Origin: Methylophaga nitratireducenticrescens
GTDB lineage: Bacteria; Pseudomonadota; Gammaproteobacteria; Nitrosococcales; Methylophagaceae
DNA: 64,000 nucleotides
Direction of reading: 5' to 3'
NCBI RefSeq assembly: GCF_000260985.4
Contig: NC_017857.3
Location: forward strand, 2,838,501 to 2,902,500
Translations under genes and position numbers: made by a program
In this document: piece by piece, positions 55,695-63,985 of the stretch
Layout: every line of letters starts with the position of its first letter
Numbering within the stretch: the stretch's first letter is position 1
The notes under the pieces: model-generated
Told to the model about the DNA's origin: nothing
What the model saw: the letters and a program-made list of their open reading frames with translations, nothing else
Database searches by the model: none

Positions 55695-55995
55695 AAAACT
55701 GTAGTGGTTCAGCAGGAATCTATGCCTCGCTAACTTTTTTACTCGCGTCCATAGAGACGGGATTAACCGCTTTTCCTTTGCTGAACTGGCTATGCGGCTA
55801 AACCAGAAGTGGAGGCCCGACAGCCGATGTAAATACCGCTTGCCACTCCAGATGGCTTTCAATAATTAGTGGATGGATGATTGCGCTCGCCGACATTGTT
55901 CCAGCGGACACTATCACTACAGGTTTTGTGAGATATTTACAGATTTTTTCATGGCCGGATCTCCCACTAATGATTCGCCTATAGCTTGTTGATCA
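55695..55995 (+). pseudogene. Fragment of a second APC permease
   Basis: About 300 bases match the region 48890-49170 of the APC permease gene at most positions, for example CTTTTCCTTTGCTGAACTGG and GATGGCTTTCAATAATTA occur in both. Several indels and stops destroy the frame. Only the 5' third is present. A former duplication of the permease, now cut by IS activity, is the simplest explanation. Confidence 0.75.
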
Positions 55996-56072
55996 GGATC
56001 AATAAATGATCTTGTTTTGCACGGTAGAAATATATGTTTGATTATAATTTAGTTTTTTCTGGATAACATCCA

Positions 56073-57431
56073 ATGAATACGCCTGAGTTACTTTTGCCCG
56101 CAGGAAGTATCCAACACATGCATTATGCCTTTGCTTTTGGGGCTGATGCAGTGTACGCGGGTCAGCCTCGATATAGCCTGCGTGTTCGGAACAACGCTTT
56201 TCACAAATTAGATATTCTGCAACAAGGTATTCAGGAAGCGCATCAACTGGGCAAACAGTTTTTTGTCGCCAGTAATTTGATGCCACACAATGCAAAAATC
56301 AAAACCTATATAAATGACATGGAAGCCGTTATAGCCATGCAGCCAGATGCACTCATTATGGCCGATCCTGGTTTAATAATGATGGTGAGAGAACGTTGGC
56401 CGGAAATGCCGATTCACTTGTCTGTTCAGGCAAACACCGTTAATTTTCAAGCTGTGCGATTCTGGCAATCATTAGGCTTAAGCCGGGTGATCTTATCAAG
56501 GGAATTGTCATTGGATGAGATTGAAGAAATTCGTCAACTATGTCCGGATATTGAACTTGAAGTATTTGTTCATGGAGCGTTGTGTATTGCCTATTCCGGT
56601 CGATGTCTGTTATCCGGATATTTTAATCATCGAGATCCCAACCAAGGTACCTGTACCAATGCGTGTCGATGGGATTACAAGACCTATCCCAGCGATCAGC
56701 AGGATGATTCCCCTAAAAAAATTGATTTCAATGCTTTATCAGCCATGCAAAAGCATCAACTTTCAGACTGTGGAGGTCAAGAAAGACACCCTCTTGCGGA
56801 TAATATTTATCTTATCGAAGAAGCAAATCGTCCTGGCGAATTAATGCCCATTTTTGAGGATGAACATGGTACCTACATCATGAACTCAAAAGATCTACGT
56901 GCCATTCAACATATTGAACGATTATGCAAAATTGGTGTGGATTGCCTAAAGATCGAAGGACGAACTAAATCAATTTATTACGTCGCCCGAACAGCACAAA
57001 TTTATCGTCAAGCTATTGATGATTCAATTGCTGGTCGTGCTTTTGATCCACGATTAATAGGTCAGCTTGATAATCTTTCCAATCGCGGTTACACCGATGG
57101 CTTTTATCAGCGCCATCCAACTCAGGAACAGCAAAACTACCTGCATGGTTATTCCAGTAATCTTCGTCAACAATATGTTGGAGAAGTTGTTGGTTTTGAT
57201 GCCACAAACAAACAACTCAAAATTGATGTTCGCAATCAGTTTAGTGTTGGTGATACGTTAGAAATGATTACCCCATCCGGTAATATCAATTTTAACCTGT
57301 CTGTGATGTTCGATCTGCAAGGTCAGCCAATAACAAGAGCACCCGGTAGTGGCCATACCATTTCGCTTCCCTGGGAACTACCTTGGCAAGGGCCAGGATT
57401 ATTGGCCAAACAATTAACAGCAAATAAATAA
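56073..57431 (+). CDS. trhP: tRNA hydroxylation protein TrhP (U32 family, YegQ)
   Basis: Peptidase U32 family protein required to make 5-hydroxyuridine in tRNA (ho5U/cmo5U pathway with prephenate). 452 residues with MNTPELLLPAGSIQHMHYAF at the start and the U32 signature ELEVFVHGALCIAYSGRC followed by two Cys in TCTNACRW. The cysteines would hold an iron-sulfur cluster. Neighbouring permease and transposase remnants are unrelated. It is intact although it lies inside an IS-rich area. Confidence 0.92.
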   Translation: MNTPELLLPAGSIQHMHYAFAFGADAVYAGQPRYSLRVRNNAFHKLDILQQGIQEAHQLGKQFFVASNLMPHNAKIKTYINDMEAVIAMQPDALIMADPGLIMMVRERWPEMPIHLSVQANTVNFQAVRFWQSLGLSRVILSRELSLDEIEEIRQLCPDIELEVFVHGALCIAYSGRCLLSGYFNHRDPNQGTCTNACRWDYKTYPSDQQDDSPKKIDFNALSAMQKHQLSDCGGQERHPLADNIYLIEEANRPGELMPIFEDEHGTYIMNSKDLRAIQHIERLCKIGVDCLKIEGRTKSIYYVARTAQIYRQAIDDSIAGRAFDPRLIGQLDNLSNRGYTDGFYQRHPTQEQQNYLHGYSSNLRQQYVGEVVGFDATNKQLKIDVRNQFSVGDTLEMITPSGNINFNLSVMFDLQGQPITRAPGSGHTISLPWELPWQGPGLLAKQLTANK

Positions 57432-57456
57432 GAAATTTTCCACCTAGATAGTGTCG

Positions 57457-57825
57457 TCACGAAATATTGAGCCAGAGCACCAAACATCTGATCTGCACGG
57501 CAGCCAAAAAGGACGCCAGATTCTTGGCATAGCGCGTCGCAATGCCGCGCCAACGCTTGAGATGCAGAAAGGCATTTTCAACCAGGTGGCGCTGCCGGTA
57601 GAGATGTCTGTCGTATTCACGTTGCGTCTTCCTGTTCTTTCGCGGCGGGATGACCGCTTGCATACCCCGGTTTTTCGCTTTCTCAACAATGGCATCGCTG
57701 TCGTAACCCTTGTCGGCAATCAAGTGCTGTGCTTCAAGGCCATCAATCAATGCGTCAGCTTGAGAGCAATCCGCTCGGGTAGCCTCTGTAGCAATAATTC
57801 GGACCGGCATACCATGCGCATCCAC
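57457..57825 (-). CDS. IS5-family transposase OrfB, copy 3
   Basis: Second half of the DDE transposase with LIADKGYDSDAI and HLVENAFLHLKRW. Made as a fusion with OrfA by -1 frameshift. All catalytic residues are kept. Confidence 0.86.
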   Translation of the reverse strand: MDAHGMPVRIIATEATRADCSQADALIDGLEAQHLIADKGYDSDAIVEKAKNRGMQAVIPPRKNRKTQREYDRHLYRQRHLVENAFLHLKRWRGIATRYAKNLASFLAAVQIRCLVLWLNIS

Positions 57826-58220
57826 GGCCAGGTGTACCTTGGTGTTGAGCCCCCTTTTGTGCGGCTCATCCCCTGATTGCCGCCTCGTGCGCCCGCCGCA
57901 TGAGGATGAACCTTGCAGTGACTGGCATCAATCATCAGCCACTCATAGTCGGGCTCATCAATTAGGCATTCCAGCAGCACCTCCCATACCCCCCGATCTC
58001 GCCAGCGACAGAAGCGCCGGTGGGTGTTCTTCCAATCTCCGTAACTGGCGGGCAGGTCTCGCCAGGGCGCTCCCGTGCGCAGTATCCAGAACACCGCGTC
58101 AATGAACTGCCGGTTGTTGTGCGCAATGCCGCCCCATTGGCCGCGCTGTCCCGGGAGGTGCGGCTCCAGCAGTGCCCAGGTTGCATCCGAAATGTCATGT
58201 CGTCGCGTGCTCTCCATCAT
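57747..58220 (-). CDS. IS5-family transposase OrfA, copy 3
   Basis: 157 codons from MMESTRRHDISDATW; an upstream in-frame extension to 58304 is outside the element. First catalytic Asp in WLMIDASHCKVH. Shift site A4G5 opposite 57850-57858. One change (EALLE to EVLLE) against other copies. Confidence 0.86.
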   Translation of the reverse strand: MMESTRRHDISDATWALLEPHLPGQRGQWGGIAHNNRQFIDAVFWILRTGAPWRDLPASYGDWKNTHRRFCRWRDRGVWEVLLECLIDEPDYEWLMIDASHCKVHPHAAGARGGNQGMSRTKGGSTPRYTWPWMRMVCRSELLLQRLPERIALKLTH

Positions 58221-58389
58221 CGAAAATACCTCGCCCAGATTGATTTGAGGGCAATTATAACAAATCCCGTGACGACAGTATCTAGCAGCCTGTCGGACTT
58301 GCACCTGACAAGCGTTATTTAAAGTTGTCTTGTTCGCTTGGCTTCCCGAGTTTGACCGTTAGTGATCATCAGAGACCCCAGATTGGCCT

Positions 58390-58960
58390 CTATGGCACTT
58401 TGAGGTACTCCAGATAAGGCCTTTGGGCGGGTGAAAAGGCCCTCACTGCGCCATTTTCAACACGCTCATCCGCTTCACATTCCACGCCAGCGTGGCTAAC
58501 GTCCACTCGCCCGCCACCTTCTCCAGCCTCCTCATCGAGAACTGTCTCAAGCCCATCACATGTTTGATAATTCAAAACACGGGCTCCATCGCTTGTTTTC
58601 GCAGTGCATACAGTGCTCATCCGGACTGGGGTGTTCACTGGTGTTTCATCTGTGTCACCGGGTCGTCCGAGGCAGGCGCCGGATCATCGGGTTCGAACCG
58701 ATCAAACACGGATAAGTGGTGTTGATCACGCACCACCGCCAGTGACGGCCGGATGTTTTTCTCCCTGCATACCTGGACATTGGCTTTGCTGAAGTCCAAC
58801 AGATCCGTAACGGTGCCGAGGGTCTACCGTTTGGCCTGTTTTTGCTGGTAGTCAGCCTACTCCTGTTCAAAGCGCTCTTGCGCTCGTGCCTCAATCGCCC
58901 GCTTCGCTTCAGCCAGTGCTTCCCGCCGGGATCCAAGCCGGGCGATCTCAGCGGGGATAT
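58390..58960 (-). pseudogene. IS1182-type transposase remnant
   Basis: Minus-strand pieces in shifting frames read as the C-terminal part of an IS1182-family transposase: DLLDFSKANVQVCREKNIRP, then VFDRFEPDDPAPASDD, ALRKQAMEPVFGIIKHVMGL and RQFSMRRLEKVAGEWTLAT. Internal stops and shifts separate them. An ALAEAKRAIEARAQERFEQE segment upstream (about 58880-58940) belongs to the same protein. No intact copy is present. Confidence 0.65.
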
Positions 58961-59039
58961 CCATACCTTCAACGATCTGCCGCCCCAGCTTGGGCGGCAA
59001 GTTCGCTCACAAAAATTAATCAACCCACATTGGCAGCCA

Positions 59040-59165
59040 CATGATGATGAACGCCAGCTAATAATTCCGTTCCATCTTGTCGTAGCGCGTTGCAATCCCC
59101 GAAAATGCTTGATTCTGGCAAAGGCATTCCTGATATCGACTTGGTGTTTTATGTAAAAGCCCGAC
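59040..59165 (-). pseudogene. IS5-type transposase C-terminal remnant
   Basis: In broken frames the minus strand gives NAFARIKHFRG, then IATRYDKMERN, the C-terminal end of an IS5-like transposase that differs from the three copies in this window. The upstream part is absent. It ends just before the rrn-associated repeats. Confidence 0.5.
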
Positions 59166-59219
59166 ATTTATTTACAGGGAGTTGATGTGTGCCTAGAGCG
59201 CATAAGCGGTTATCGTTAA

Positions 59220-59347
59220 CCTACTTTGATGAAGTGCCTCCATGCTCTTCATCCTTCGGACGCCTGGCGGCGTCCATTATCGCTTATCTCCATGGACGGA
59301 GTGTATGCAAAGCAATGTCTGGAACATTGCATGTCCTGGCGATAATG
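59220..59347. repeat. Structured rrn-distal repeat, unit A
   Basis: Modules in order: CCTACTTT (59220-59227); stem I GATGAAG/CTTCATC (59228-59253); CCTTCGG; stem II GACGCC/GGCGTC (59259-59274); stem III CATTATCGC (59275-59283) pairing with GCGATAATG (59339-59347); inside stem III two hairpins, CTCC/GGAG (59288-59301) and GCAATGT/ACATTGC (59312-59330). The same order occurs in unit B with different but paired stems I and III. Confidence 0.7.
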
Positions 59348-59404
59348 TCACATGGGGTGTTCCCATGCTCAGGCAGGATTAAAGCCAACCTTCAAGACAA
59401 AAAA

Positions 59405-59433
59405 ATACCCGGGCCTTTATGAGGACCGGGTAT
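59405..59433 (-). terminator. Distal rrn terminator
   Basis: On the minus strand ATACCCGG pairs with CCGGGTAT (plus 59405-59412 and 59426-59433), followed by a run of seven T. A classical rho-independent terminator, downstream of a 5S-tail copy, so it probably once ended a second 5S. Confidence 0.85.
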
Positions 59434-59440
59434 CGTTTTA

Positions 59441-59467
59441 TATTAAAGCCTGGCAGTGACCTACTTT
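59441..59467 (-). pseudogene. 3' tail of a second 5S rRNA gene
   Basis: 27 bases identical to the 3' end of the 5S gene and its trailer at 59827-59853. The rest of this 5S copy is missing; repeat unit B begins inside it. It suggests a former tandem 5S gene. Confidence 0.65.
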
Positions 59468-59610
59468 ATCAGCCACCTCCCTGTGGCTGACCCTTCGGGC
59501 TCGCTTCGCTCATGCAAAAACGCTTATCTCCATGGATGGAGTGTATGCAGAAGCAATGCTGGGAGCATTGCCTGTCCTGGCGTTTTTGTCACTCCGTTCA
59601 AGTAGGTCAC
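59456..59610. repeat. Structured rrn-distal repeat, unit B with terminal inverted repeats
   Basis: 155 bases bounded by GTGACCTACTT (59456-59466) and its exact inverse AAGTAGGTCAC (59600-59610). Inside: stem I TCAGCCAC/GTGGCTGA (59469-59490), CCCTTCGGG, stem III CAAAAACGC/GCGTTTTTG (59515-59523, 59580-59588), hairpins CTCCA/TGGAG (59528-59541) and GCAATGCT/AGCATTGC (59553-59571). The inverted ends make it look like a small mobile element; the stems suggest structured RNA. Confidence 0.75.
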
Positions 59611-59664
59611 ACTATCTAAACTTCAAATAATAAAAAAGGCCACCCTGAAGAAGTAGTTTGTGCA

Positions 59665-59746
59665 TTGACCTACTTTGACTGAGCCCATCCATGGGCTCAG
59701 CCCTTCGGGCGCCTGACGGCGTCCAAAAACACTCCCGGTGTTTTTG
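59665..59746. repeat. Structured rrn-distal repeat, unit C (short form)
   Basis: TTGACCTACTTT at 59665-59676; stem I CTGAGCCCAT/ATGGGCTCAG (59679-59700); CCCTTCGGG; stem II GGCGCC/GGCGTC (59708-59723); stem III CAAAAACAC/GTGTTTTTG (59724-59746) closed by a five-base loop. The internal hairpins of units A and B are missing. Confidence 0.7.
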
Positions 59747-59794
59747 TTTTCCCGATTCAAGACAGAACAATTCCAAACCTCAATACAAAAAAAA

Positions 59795-59825
59795 GAGCCC
59801 ATCCGATTGGATGAGCTCTTTTTTT
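59795..59825 (-). terminator. rrn operon terminator after 5S
   Basis: On the minus strand GAGCTCATCC pairs with GGATGGGCTC (plus 59795-59804 and 59809-59818, one G-U pair) with loop AATC and is followed by at least seven T. It lies 10-20 bases after the 5S 3' end. Confidence 0.88.
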
Positions 59826-59833
59826 GTATTAAA

Positions 59834-59949
59834 GCCTGGCAGTGACCTACTTTCACATGGGAACTCCCACACTATCATCGGCGCTGAGCTGTTTCACTTC
59901 TGTGTTCGGGATGGGAACAGGTGGTGCCAACTCGCTATGGCCGCCAGGC
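59834..59949 (-). rRNA. rrf: 5S ribosomal RNA
   Basis: About 116 nt. Reads GCCTGGCGGCCATAGCGAGT at the 5' end and GTGAAAGTAGGTCACTGCCA at the 3' end, which pair as helix I. Follows 23S by 86 bases and is the last gene of the operon. Confidence 0.93.
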
Positions 59950-60166
59950 ATAACTGGCTGCTTACTTTTCGGGTAAGCTAATTCGGGAAGTAAAGTATTG
60001 GTTCTTATGCGCGCCCAACTTACTTGGGGTTATATGGTCAAGCCTCACGGGCAATTAGTATTGGTTAGCTTCATACATTACTGCACTTCCACACCCAACC
60101 TATCAACGTAGTGGTCTTCTACGGCCCTTCAGGGACTTAAAGTCCAGGGAAATCTAATCTTGAGGG

Positions 60167-60202
<36 letters not shown>

Positions 60203-60368
60203 TCCGTACATAGCTACCGGGCAATGCCATTGGCATGACAACCCGAACACCAGGGGTACGTCCACTCCGGTCCTCTCGTACTAGGAGCAGCTCCTCTCAA
60301 ATTTCCAACGCCCACGGCAGATAGGGACCGAACTGTCTCACGACGTTCTAAACCCAGCTCGCGTACCA

Positions 60369-60401
<33 letters not shown>

Positions 60402-60406
60402 GGCTA

Positions 60407-60446
<40 letters not shown>

Positions 60447-60475
60447 ACCGCCGTCGATGTGAACTCTTGGGCGGT

Positions 60476-60531
<56 letters not shown>

Positions 60532-60532
60532 A

Positions 60533-60574
<42 letters not shown>

Positions 60575-60652
60575 GTGTCTGTCTCGCAGTCAAGCACACT
60601 TTTGCCATTGCACTAACCGTATGATGTCCGACCATACTTAGTGTACCTTCGT

Positions 60653-60695
<43 letters not shown>

Positions 60696-60957
60696 ACCCA
60701 CCATACACTGTCCCTATTCCCGATAAGGGAACGAGGTTAGAACTCCAAACATACCAGGCTGGTATTTCAAGGTTGGCTCCACGCAAACTGGCGTTCACGC
60801 TTCGATGCCTCCCAGCTATCCTACACAAGTAGGTTCAAAGTTCAGTGCAAAGCTGTAGTAAAGGTTCACGGGGTCTTTCCGTCTAGCCGCGGGTATACGG
60901 CATCTTAACCGCAATTTCAATTTCACTGAGTCTCGGGTGGAGACAGTGTGGCCATCG

Positions 60958-61051
<94 letters not shown>

Positions 61052-61086
61052 CAAGAGCTTCTTCCGAAGAATAACCCCATCAATTA

Positions 61087-61121
<35 letters not shown>

Positions 61122-61750
61122 GTCCACTTTCGTGTTTGCAGAGTGCTGTGTTTTTAATAAACAGTCGCAGCCACCAGTTCACTGCAACCCTCTTCAGCTC
61201 CACGAGCAAGTCGCTTCACCTAACAAGGGCACACCTTCTCCCGAAGTTACGGTGCTATTTTGCCTAGTTCCTTCACCCGAGTTCTCTCAAGCGCCTTAGA
61301 ATTCTCATCCCATCCACCTGTGTCGGTTTGGGGTACGGTCGTTTGTTACCTGAAGCTTAGAGACTTTTCCTGGAAGCCTGGTATCAGTTACTTCGTCTCC
61401 ATTGAGACTCGTCATCATGCCTCAGCTTAGCGCTACGGATTTTCCTATAGCACACGCCTACACACTTAAACCAACATATCCAACAGTTGGCTAACCTAAC
61501 CTTCTCCGTCATCCCATCGCAGTAACAACCGGTACAGGAATATTAACCTGTTTTCCATCGACTACGCATTTCTGCCTCGCCTTAGGGACCGACTCACCCT
61601 GCTCCGATTAGCGTTGAGCAGGAAACCTTGGATTTTCGGCGAGGGGGCCTCTCACCCCCTTTATCGTTACTCATGTCAGCATTCGCACTTGTGATATCTC
61701 CAGCAAGCTTCTCAACTCACCTTCACAGACTTACACAACGCTCCTCTACC

Positions 61751-61870
61751 ATGCCGTGCATCTTTAAACCAACTCGTTTTAGCGCTTTCTCCACCCCTAC
61801 CAACTTAACGTTCGGGAGGGCTTGGTCGCTTTCAGCGACAAGCGTAAATCAGTTTAAAGATGCACGGCAT
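61751..61870 (-). other. Intervening sequence at 23S helix 45
   Basis: Exact 19-base inverted arms (61751-61769 and 61852-61870, core TGCCGTGCATCTTTAAAC) extend the helix that in E. coli is the short hairpin near nt 1170. The loop is 82 bases with its own small hairpins (TCGCT/AGCGA). Helix 45 is a known insertion site in Salmonella and relatives. Confidence 0.9.
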
Positions 61871-61929
61871 CCATAGCTTCGGTATATGGCTTAAGCCCCG
61901 GTACATCTTCCGCGCAGGCCGACTCGACT

Positions 61930-61981
<52 letters not shown>

Positions 61982-62480
61982 AGCTGTCTGTGCCTTCCCA
62001 CCTCGTTTTCCACTGAGCCATAATTTTGGGACCTTAGCTGATGGTCTGGGTTGTTTCCCTTTCCACGACGGACGTTATCACCCGCCGTGTGTCTCCCATG
62101 ATTGCACTTCTCGGTATTCGGAGTTTGCATGGGGTTGGTAAGTCGGGATGACCCCCTAGCCCAAACAGTGCTCTACCCCCAAGAGTGAGTCATGAGGCGC
62201 TACCTAAATAGCTTTCGAGGAGAACCAGCTATCTCCTGGCTTGATTAGCCTTTCACTCCGATCCACAGTTCATCCCCGCATTTTTCAACATACGTGGGTT
62301 CGGCCCTCCAGTTAGTGTTACCCAACCTTCAGCCTGACCATGGATAGATCGCCAGGTTTCGGGTCTAATCCATGCAACTAGTCGCCCTATTAAGACTCGG
62401 TTTCCCTTCGCCTCCCCTATTCGGTTAAGCTCGCTACATAAATTAAGTCGCTGACCCATTATACAAAAGGTACGCAGTCA

Positions 62481-62813
62481 CCCCATCACTAAGCTACCTC
62501 TGTTTGTTTTGGAGTTGGGCTCGCTCTCGCTCGCCACCTCAAAACCGCCTCTTTACTCTCTAACGTAAATTGACTGCTTGTTTTGGGGTTGGGCTCGCTC
62601 TCGCTCGCCACCTCAAAACCGCCTCTTTACTCTCTAACGTAAATTGACTGCTTGTTTTGGGGTTGGGCTCGCTCTCGCTCGCCACCTCAAAACCGCCTCT
62701 TTACTCTCTAACGTAAATTGACTGCTTGTTTTGGGGTTGGGCTCGCTCTCGCTCGCCACCTCAAAATCAAAGGTATTTTCGTTTCCCACCACTAAAGCAG
62801 CTTAGTGATGGGG
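62481..62813 (-). other. Intervening sequence at 23S helix 25
   Basis: Arms CCCCATCACTAAGCT (62481-62495) and its inverse at 62799-62813 extend helix 25 (E. coli near nt 545). The 333-base insert contains a tandem repeat of 74 bp. Flanking sequence ACTGCGTACCTTTTGTATAA and GTACAAGCAGTAGGAG is normal 23S. Helix 25 is the second classical insertion site. Confidence 0.92.
62514..62766. repeat. 74-bp tandem repeat inside 23S insertion
   Basis: GTTGGGCTCGCTCTCGCTCG starts at 62514, 62588, 62662 and 62736, exactly 74 bases apart. Three full periods and a partial fourth are almost identical. Each unit can fold: GTTTTGGGGT on one side, ACCTCAAAAC on the other, around a GC-rich tip. Confidence 0.95.
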
Positions 62814-62867
62814 CTCCTACTGCTTGTACGCACACGGTTTCAGGTTCTATTTCACTCCCCTAAACGG

Positions 62868-62912
<45 letters not shown>

Positions 62913-63470
62913 ATAAGGAGTATTTAGCCTTGGAGGATGGTCCCCCCATGTTCAGACAAGGTTTCTCGTGCCCCGCCCTACTTGTCGCAAGCTTAGTACC
63001 TTTAACGCCTTTTCGTGTACGGGGCTATCACCCTGTATCGCCAAGCTTTCCAGCTCGTTCCACTAAAACGTTAAATATTACTTGCAGGCTGTTTCCCGTT
63101 CGCTCGCCGCTACTAGGGAAATCTCGGTTGATTTCTTTTCCTCCGGCTACTTAGATGTTTCAGTTCGCCGGGTTCGCTTCATTAAGCTATGTATTCACTT
63201 AATGATACATACCCAAGGGTATGTGGGTTGCCCCATTCGGAGATCGCAGGCTCAAAGCTCGTTTATCAGCTCCCCTACGCTTTTCGCAGATTACTACGTC
63301 CTTCATCGCCTCTTATCGCCAAGGCATCCACCATGTGCGCTTATTCACTTGACCATATAACCCGAAATAAATTGAGTTATATGTATTTGCTACATAAGTT
63401 TCTTTACGTGCATTATTGCCGTGTCTCACGACAACACAATAATGCGCCTTGTTTACTTTACTTCCCGTTT

Positions 63471-63482
63471 TGTTAAAGAGCA
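63471..63482 (-). promoter_or_regulatory. boxA antitermination site
   Basis: Minus strand TGCTCTTTAACA, matching the rRNA boxA consensus bound by NusB-S10. It lies 117 bases upstream of 23S in the spacer, where the second boxA of rrn operons usually is. A hairpin-forming boxB/C pair is not clear. Confidence 0.85.
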
Positions 63483-63552
63483 GTGTATTAAACACTTTAT
63501 AATCAACTTAAACTCAAGTTCACTATGAAGTATTCATTCACCAGACAGAGAT

Positions 63553-63692
63553 TGGTGGAGCTACGCGGGATCGAACCGCGGACCTCCTGCGTGCAAGGCA
63601 GTCACCCCTCCGGGCCCCAGCCTCCGCTGCGCTTCGGCGTTCGCAAGCTGCGAAGCAGTGCTTCGGTCTTGCTCACCCCAGCTGAGCTACTT
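63553..63692 (-). pseudogene. Second tRNA-Ala, split by hairpin-rich insert
   Basis: The 3' half (anticodon stem to CCA, 63553-63601) is identical to that of the intact tRNA-Ala. The D-arm part GTAGCTCAGCTGGGG is 5' of it, but 71 bases are inserted in between, flanked by a GGGGTGA direct repeat (plus TCACCCC at 63602-63608 and 63673-63679). The 5' acceptor strand (TAGCAAG) cannot pair with TAGCTCC. Not a functional tRNA. Confidence 0.75.
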
Positions 63693-63707
63693 GCTATTAT
63701 TCCCATT

Positions 63708-63783
63708 TGGTGGAGCTACGCGGGATCGAACCGCGGACCTCCTGCGTGCAAGGCAGGCGCTCTCCCAGCTGAGCTATAGCCCC
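63708..63783 (-). tRNA. tRNA-Ala (anticodon TGC)
   Basis: 76 nt, GGGGCTATAGCTCAGCTGGG at the 5' end, anticodon loop CTTGCAC with TGC, encoded CCA. Acceptor GGGGCTA pairs with TAGCTCC with one G-T pair. Standard spacer tRNA of the rrn operon. Confidence 0.96.
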
Positions 63784-63847
63784 AGGGTTGGGTTTTCCGG
63801 GTTACCACTTACCCCTGATTTCAAGGGCTTTTTCTCAGCTTGTTCGG

Positions 63848-63888
63848 TTTTGCTGGTGAAGCTGCCTTTCGGCAGTGAGCCAGCAAAA
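63848..63888. repeat. Hairpin between tRNA-Ala and tRNA-Ile
   Basis: TTTTGCTGG (63848-63856) pairs with CCAGCAAAA (63880-63888), and inside CTGCC pairs with GGCAG around TTTC. It may guide processing of the spacer transcript. Confidence 0.7.
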
Positions 63889-63908
63889 GCGGGCAAGATG
63901 AGGAAAAG

Positions 63909-63985
<77 letters not shown>

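Larger units (their letters stand above)
57447..58282 (-). mobile_element. IS5-family element, copy 3 (836 bp)
   Basis: Left end GATAGTGTCGTCACG, right end inward GATACTGTCGTCACG, flanked by TA on both sides (CTAG at both junctions). Same length as the others and nearly identical. It begins 15 bases after the trhP stop. Confidence 0.92.

Noticed and set aside
58655..59167. 170-codon minus-strand ORF
   Set aside because: It runs through two different transposase remnants in the wrong frames; real similarity is in other frames.
62514..62766. CRISPR array (regular repeats)
   Set aside because: The repeats are directly adjacent with a 74-base period and no unique spacers, and lie inside the 23S rRNA gene.
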